Below the pieces are notes generated by a model. It saw only the letters and a program-made list of their open reading frames with translations, ran no database searches and was not told where the DNA came from. A stretch of DNA of 60,000 nt from Membranipora membranacea. Its lineage: Eukaryota > Bryozoa > Gymnolaemata > Cheilostomatida > Membraniporidae. The position numbers and the translations under genes are program-made. Each line of letters starts with the position of its first letter. The stretch's first letter is position 1. The stretch lies in assembly GCA_914767715.1 (NCBI GenBank), contig OU612066.1, forward strand, positions 9,741,001 to 9,801,000, in the 5' to 3' direction. Of the stretch, positions 56,401 to 60,000 are shown in pieces.

Positions 56401-59400
56401 TGATGGGATGGAGGTGGTTACTAGTTTATTCAGCAGTCCCTCTGGTTCTGTTCTGTGTCGCTTGTCTGGTAAGCCACACTTCATAATTTCCATGCAATTG
56501 TTTTCATGCAATTGTTTCCACATGCACAATTGTTTGCTTACAATGCTGAAGCTTGTGTATACATGTCAAGTAGAAATCTGCATGATGCTTGGTACTGAAT
56601 TAGACACCATAAGATTGCAAACACTTAATAAATATCATGATGATTTGGGTAAGATATCTCCTGCCTGTTCTATTTTGTATTTGACACACATACTTGGATG
56701 GATGGATGGATTTATTACTATCACTGACAGCATTATTAAAAGAAAAAATGAGTCGCGAAATACAGTGTAATTGCTGGCACTTTGAATCAGCAAGAAAAAG
56801 CGAAGACATTTGGAATAAAAAATCAAATCTCTGTCTAAAAAAGTATTTCGTTTAAAATAAGAGTGATATGACGCAGAAAACTCTCCCCAGTGAGCTTCTA
56901 TGTTTTACTGTACGGTATCTGCCAGATGGACATTTACTCAACAAATCATTGATGAAATGATCCTCATCGTGAATATAGCTGATAGTATACAATGAGCAAT
57001 ATACAGTTTACAGTTTATAGTATACAATTCAGTGTGGACTATATGGTATGCAGTTCACAGTATATAGTACAAAACATAATACACAGTATGCAGTTCACAG
57101 TTTACTATATGCAGTATACTATATACAGTCAGTATGCTATATGCAGTACACTATATTCAGTTTACTATATACAGTATACTATATTCAGTTTACTATATGC
57201 AGTATACTATATACAGTCAGTATGCTATATGCAGTACACTATATTCAGTTTACTATATACAGTATACTATATTCAGTTTACTATATGCAGTATACTATAT
57301 ACAGTCAGTATGCTATATGCAGTACACTATATTCAGTTTACTATATACAGTATACTATATTCAGTTTACTATATGCAGTATACTATATACAGTCAGTATG
57401 CTATATGCAGTACACTATATACTGTATGATATATACAGTATACTGATTACAGTTAACAGCAGACATAATGAAACCCCTCCTCTATTGACAGTGGTTACCA
57501 GAAAGCATGAGATTTAATCTCTCCCGTGGTCATGTAAATGATGCTATGAAAACTTTGAAAGATGCTGCCAAGGCTAATAAAACAACGCTTCCAAAAGGTC
57601 GCCTTGTACCACCACCAAAGGTAAGGTCTGCTGTACATTACATTGCTAAATGAGCTCACACCCATTTTGCACAATCGCCTTCTGAGACTCCATAAACTAA
57701 GTATACCATACATAGGGCTGTGTTCATCCCAATGAAAAGTGACTCGAACAAACATTGCATAGTATTTTTATGGAAAATTCACAAATACCCTTGTTGCGGA
57801 GGTTTGAAATAATCGATTTTAGAAAATCAAACACCCGTATATAAGCCTCTCAAAGCTATAGTTAGCACAATTATTCCAATTTTATAGCAAGATAGTCGAG
57901 GGAAAATAAGTGATTTATTTATCCCTGAACTGAGAAGGACTACGATATTACTCTGGTTTATCTGGTTTGCTAACACATTTTGTTACTATGGTATAGTATT
58001 ACTGACCACTGAGCTACTCGGAATACAGAGTGATGATGTGTGTGTAGGTAAGTGGTATAACCAAGGAGTAACCCTATTATAACTGTCCTTATCTCAAGGG
58101 CCCCATTTTTGTTGTTTTTGGGGCCGTTGAGATAAGGCTAGGTATTACAGTTATGTTCAGCCTCCTCTTACCAATAATCTGTGATATGGTTGGTGTTTAA
58201 ATGACTAGGTGGCTTGTGAAGTGTGTGATATGATCTAGGCTTATATTTCATATCATATTGACCCCTTATGTGGCCATAGTAGCTCGTGAAAATATGTGCT
58301 GGGCCCAGTGGCTTTTCTCTTAAAGGGCAACCAAGGTTTCGCAGCGATGCATTAATGGGTAGTAAATTATGTGCTAGGCAGCATCAACTTTGTGCATTAC
58401 GCGACGCAAAACTCAAAGTAGTTGCTGGCTCTAAGCTGGGTAACACGTCAATTTAGGGGAGGTTCCAAGACATTGCTGTTATGATGATAAAGTACAGGCT
58501 CATTAATAATAGGAACAGGAAACTGCTCTGTGGTATTCTATTTTAGCGGAGTTTGAGTACCTGATGGATGAAATGTTTCCCAATAACTCTGGCTGAATAA
58601 TCATCCGAATTAGATTTGGTCTTTTTCCCTATTTCCCTATATGCAGAAGGTGCAATATGCTATCAATCAATGAGAGCATGTTTGAAACCTTGGTTGCCCT
58701 TTAATTAAATAATTGGAATTTCATGCATAATAGTCTGAACTCCATCACTTTTTTCAATGAGATTAAGGATTCAGACTCTTTGGTTCTGCTTCCATCAGTA
58801 AAAACATCAATAAAATTGCAAGTCAGAAATAATACGTATACCCTTTTATTAAAAGTCACAGTTACATTTGAGTGTGACATTTATGCATAACAAGAATTAT
58901 ATATGCAAACACAGTAGCTCACTTACAAGTCAGGCGACTTGATAAATTAGGCATGAAAAGATAGCGGACAATTATATCAAATTAAACATGTTTACAGTTA
59001 AACTATGTTATTTTTTCATTTCAGCTTTAAAATCAGGTCATTTACCGACAGTGACATGTGCATTAGACTGCATACCCCTGAAGCCCTCTAACTATTTAGA
59101 GATACTCTGGACAGCTGCTGCCGAGTTTCCTGGTAGGTCTTATTGACAGGATCTATGTAATTACTGCATTAACCAATCGGCATTTTTGAGGGTGGTAGTG
59201 GCATCCCTCCGGCTTGTGTTTTGCATCACAAACTATTGCTGACATTGCAATAGTATTGGCCTAATGATCAATGAACTACTAATTCATTATTGATACTCTG
59301 ACCATATATCAGATATCGATATTTCATGATGATATCAGCACCACTGATGGTACACTATGCTGTTTATTTCTAGGTTTGTTGCTTACATTCTTCATCATAG

Positions 59401-59941
59401 ATATAATTGGTAGGAAGTTCAGCGCAGGAGGCCAGTTTATATTATTTGCTGTTTCCACAGGATTGGTAGCTATTTGTAAAGGACGGTGAGTTGTTTTTCT
59501 GCTCTAATTATTAATATATATTCAATGATTTTTGAAAAATTTTGTGTGTGCACAACTAACTGTATGTAATTTACCATTCCATACACTTGAATTTTGAACA
59601 CTCTTCCTTGCAATTTCAAGCATGGACATAGCATTCAATTCAGAGTTGTCTCTTTCTGTTAAATTAGGAGACAACTCTGAATTTGGGACATGTTATGTTT
59701 TGATCCAGTACCGCTAATAGTAATCAATGGACGATGCCAAATAGCATTGGACAATGCACTCAGCTCAATGAAACTCTGAGGTGCCTTCTTTCCACGATGA
59801 TATTAATGCTCTCACATGAACATAACTGTATGACTAGATTGCGATGATTTATCTTACAGAATGTTTATGATAGTATGGCTGTTTGCTGCGCGTTGTTTTA
59901 TATCTGGCGGGTTTCAAGTCACATTTGTCTATACTCCAGAG
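53478..59941 (+). CDS. SVOP: SVOP-like major-facilitator transporter, 3'-incomplete
   Basis: Eleven exons join in phase: 53478-53781, 53980-54065, 54872-55042, 55415-55539, 55976-56039, 56343-56468, 57492-57620, 57888-58047, 59025-59132, 59374-59485 and 59860-59941 (489 codons so far). SVOP (synaptic vesicle 2-related protein) is a 12-helix MFS membrane protein of vesicles; its substrate is unsettled. The long Ser/Asp-rich cytosolic N-terminus (about 100 residues) is followed by [37 protein letters not shown], the MFS motif [11 protein letters not shown] (after helix 2), [40 protein letters not shown], the second-half motif IIDIIGRK and [15 protein letters not shown]. The remaining C-terminal helices, starting about helix 11, lie beyond the window. 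The start ATG (53478) has no in-frame ATG upstream in its exon. Confidence 0.95.
57000..57450. repeat. 88-bp higher-order AT-rich satellite in SVOP intron 6
   Basis: ACAGTCAGTATGCTATATGC recurs at 57125, 57213, 57301 and 57389, exactly 88 bp apart. Inside, TACTATATRCAGTATAC/TTCAGTT sub-units of about 17-18 bp repeat. Upstream (57000-57110) the sub-units are more diverged. Because the sequence avoids stops, it creates long open frames of 127-145 residues that are not genes. Confidence 0.95.
58088..58136. repeat. Imperfect hairpin in SVOP intron 8
   Basis: CTTATCTCAA...GGGCCCC pairs with GGGGCC.TTGAGATAAG around a T-rich loop. Short flanking ACTGT/ACAGT suggest a small foldback element. A CAAGGAGTAA motif lies 17 bp upstream of it. 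Confidence 0.75.
58324..58700. mobile_element. 377-bp MITE with TTAA target duplication
   Basis: Perfect terminal inverted repeats AGGGCAACCAAGGTTTC and GAAACCTTGGTTGCCCT are flanked by TTAA on both sides (58320-58323 and 58701-58704). TTAA duplication points to a piggyBac- or Kolobok-type transposase. It is non-coding and lies in SVOP intron 8. An older copy is at 26265-26644. Confidence 0.95.
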
Positions 59942-60000
59942 GTAAGCAGGATTCATTCTTCTCATAGGAATATTAACTGAATTTTAGTTACATCTTTGAT

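Noticed and set aside
56992-57517. Three overlapping Tyr/Ile-rich open frames of 127-145 residues
   Set aside because: They come from the 88-bp AT-rich satellite within an SVOP intron.

Overview
The window looks like a gene-sparse, AT-rich, repeat-laden stretch of an early-branching metazoan genome, most likely a sponge. The reasons are: spliced genes with GT-AG introns from about 77 bp up to several kb; unambiguous animal genes (NUDT9 and an SVOP-type transporter); and a collagen whose C-terminal domain matches the short-chain (spongin-type, 'C4') collagens known from sponges and some other basal animals. The species cannot be fixed from sequence alone. Exons were assembled by hand from splice sites and phase agreement; no alignment was run.

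Layout. 1-14.4 kb: mostly intergenic and repetitive, with a dead minus-strand LINE (2.05-4.26 kb), a block of unrelated minisatellites (5.24-6.54 kb), a long inverted-repeat element (7.6-8.5 kb) and one cellular gene, a sulfotransferase (9.1-10.4 kb). 14.4-30.5 kb: a dense mobile-element district. It holds a minus-strand YqaJ-nuclease gene with one in-frame stop, a divergent five-exon Cys/His-rich gene of unrecognised family, an isolated minus-strand exon of mobile-element character, a TIR element with repeated GGGGCACGTTGAGCCA boxes, a 5.46-kb transposon with 267-bp terminal inverted repeats carrying a multi-exon zinc-finger gene, a foldback element with an 8-bp target duplication, and a solo LTR nested inside a sibling foldback. 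30.5-32.2 kb: a second dead LINE (plus strand). 33.2-39.8 kb: a leucine-rich-repeat gene whose fourth intron holds about 1.9 kb of almost G-free satellite. 40.5-44.3 kb: a membrane-anchored short-chain collagen gene with a tRNA-derived SINE just upstream of its last exon. 45.2-48.8 kb: a complete seven-exon NUDT9 (ADP-ribose pyrophosphatase) on the minus strand, with a nearly perfect 112-bp palindrome in an intron. 48.8-53.4 kb: element debris, including a third LINE fragment. 53.5 kb to the end: the first eleven exons of an SVOP-like major-facilitator transporter, running off the window.

The cellular genes are unrelated neighbours and no operon-like logic is expected. The most interesting part is 14.4-28.8 kb, where three genes of mobile-element character lie close together: a YqaJ nuclease, a Cys/His protein and a TIR-enclosed zinc-finger protein. 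Whether they form one multi-gene element, several stacked elements, or a domesticated set is not decidable from one copy.
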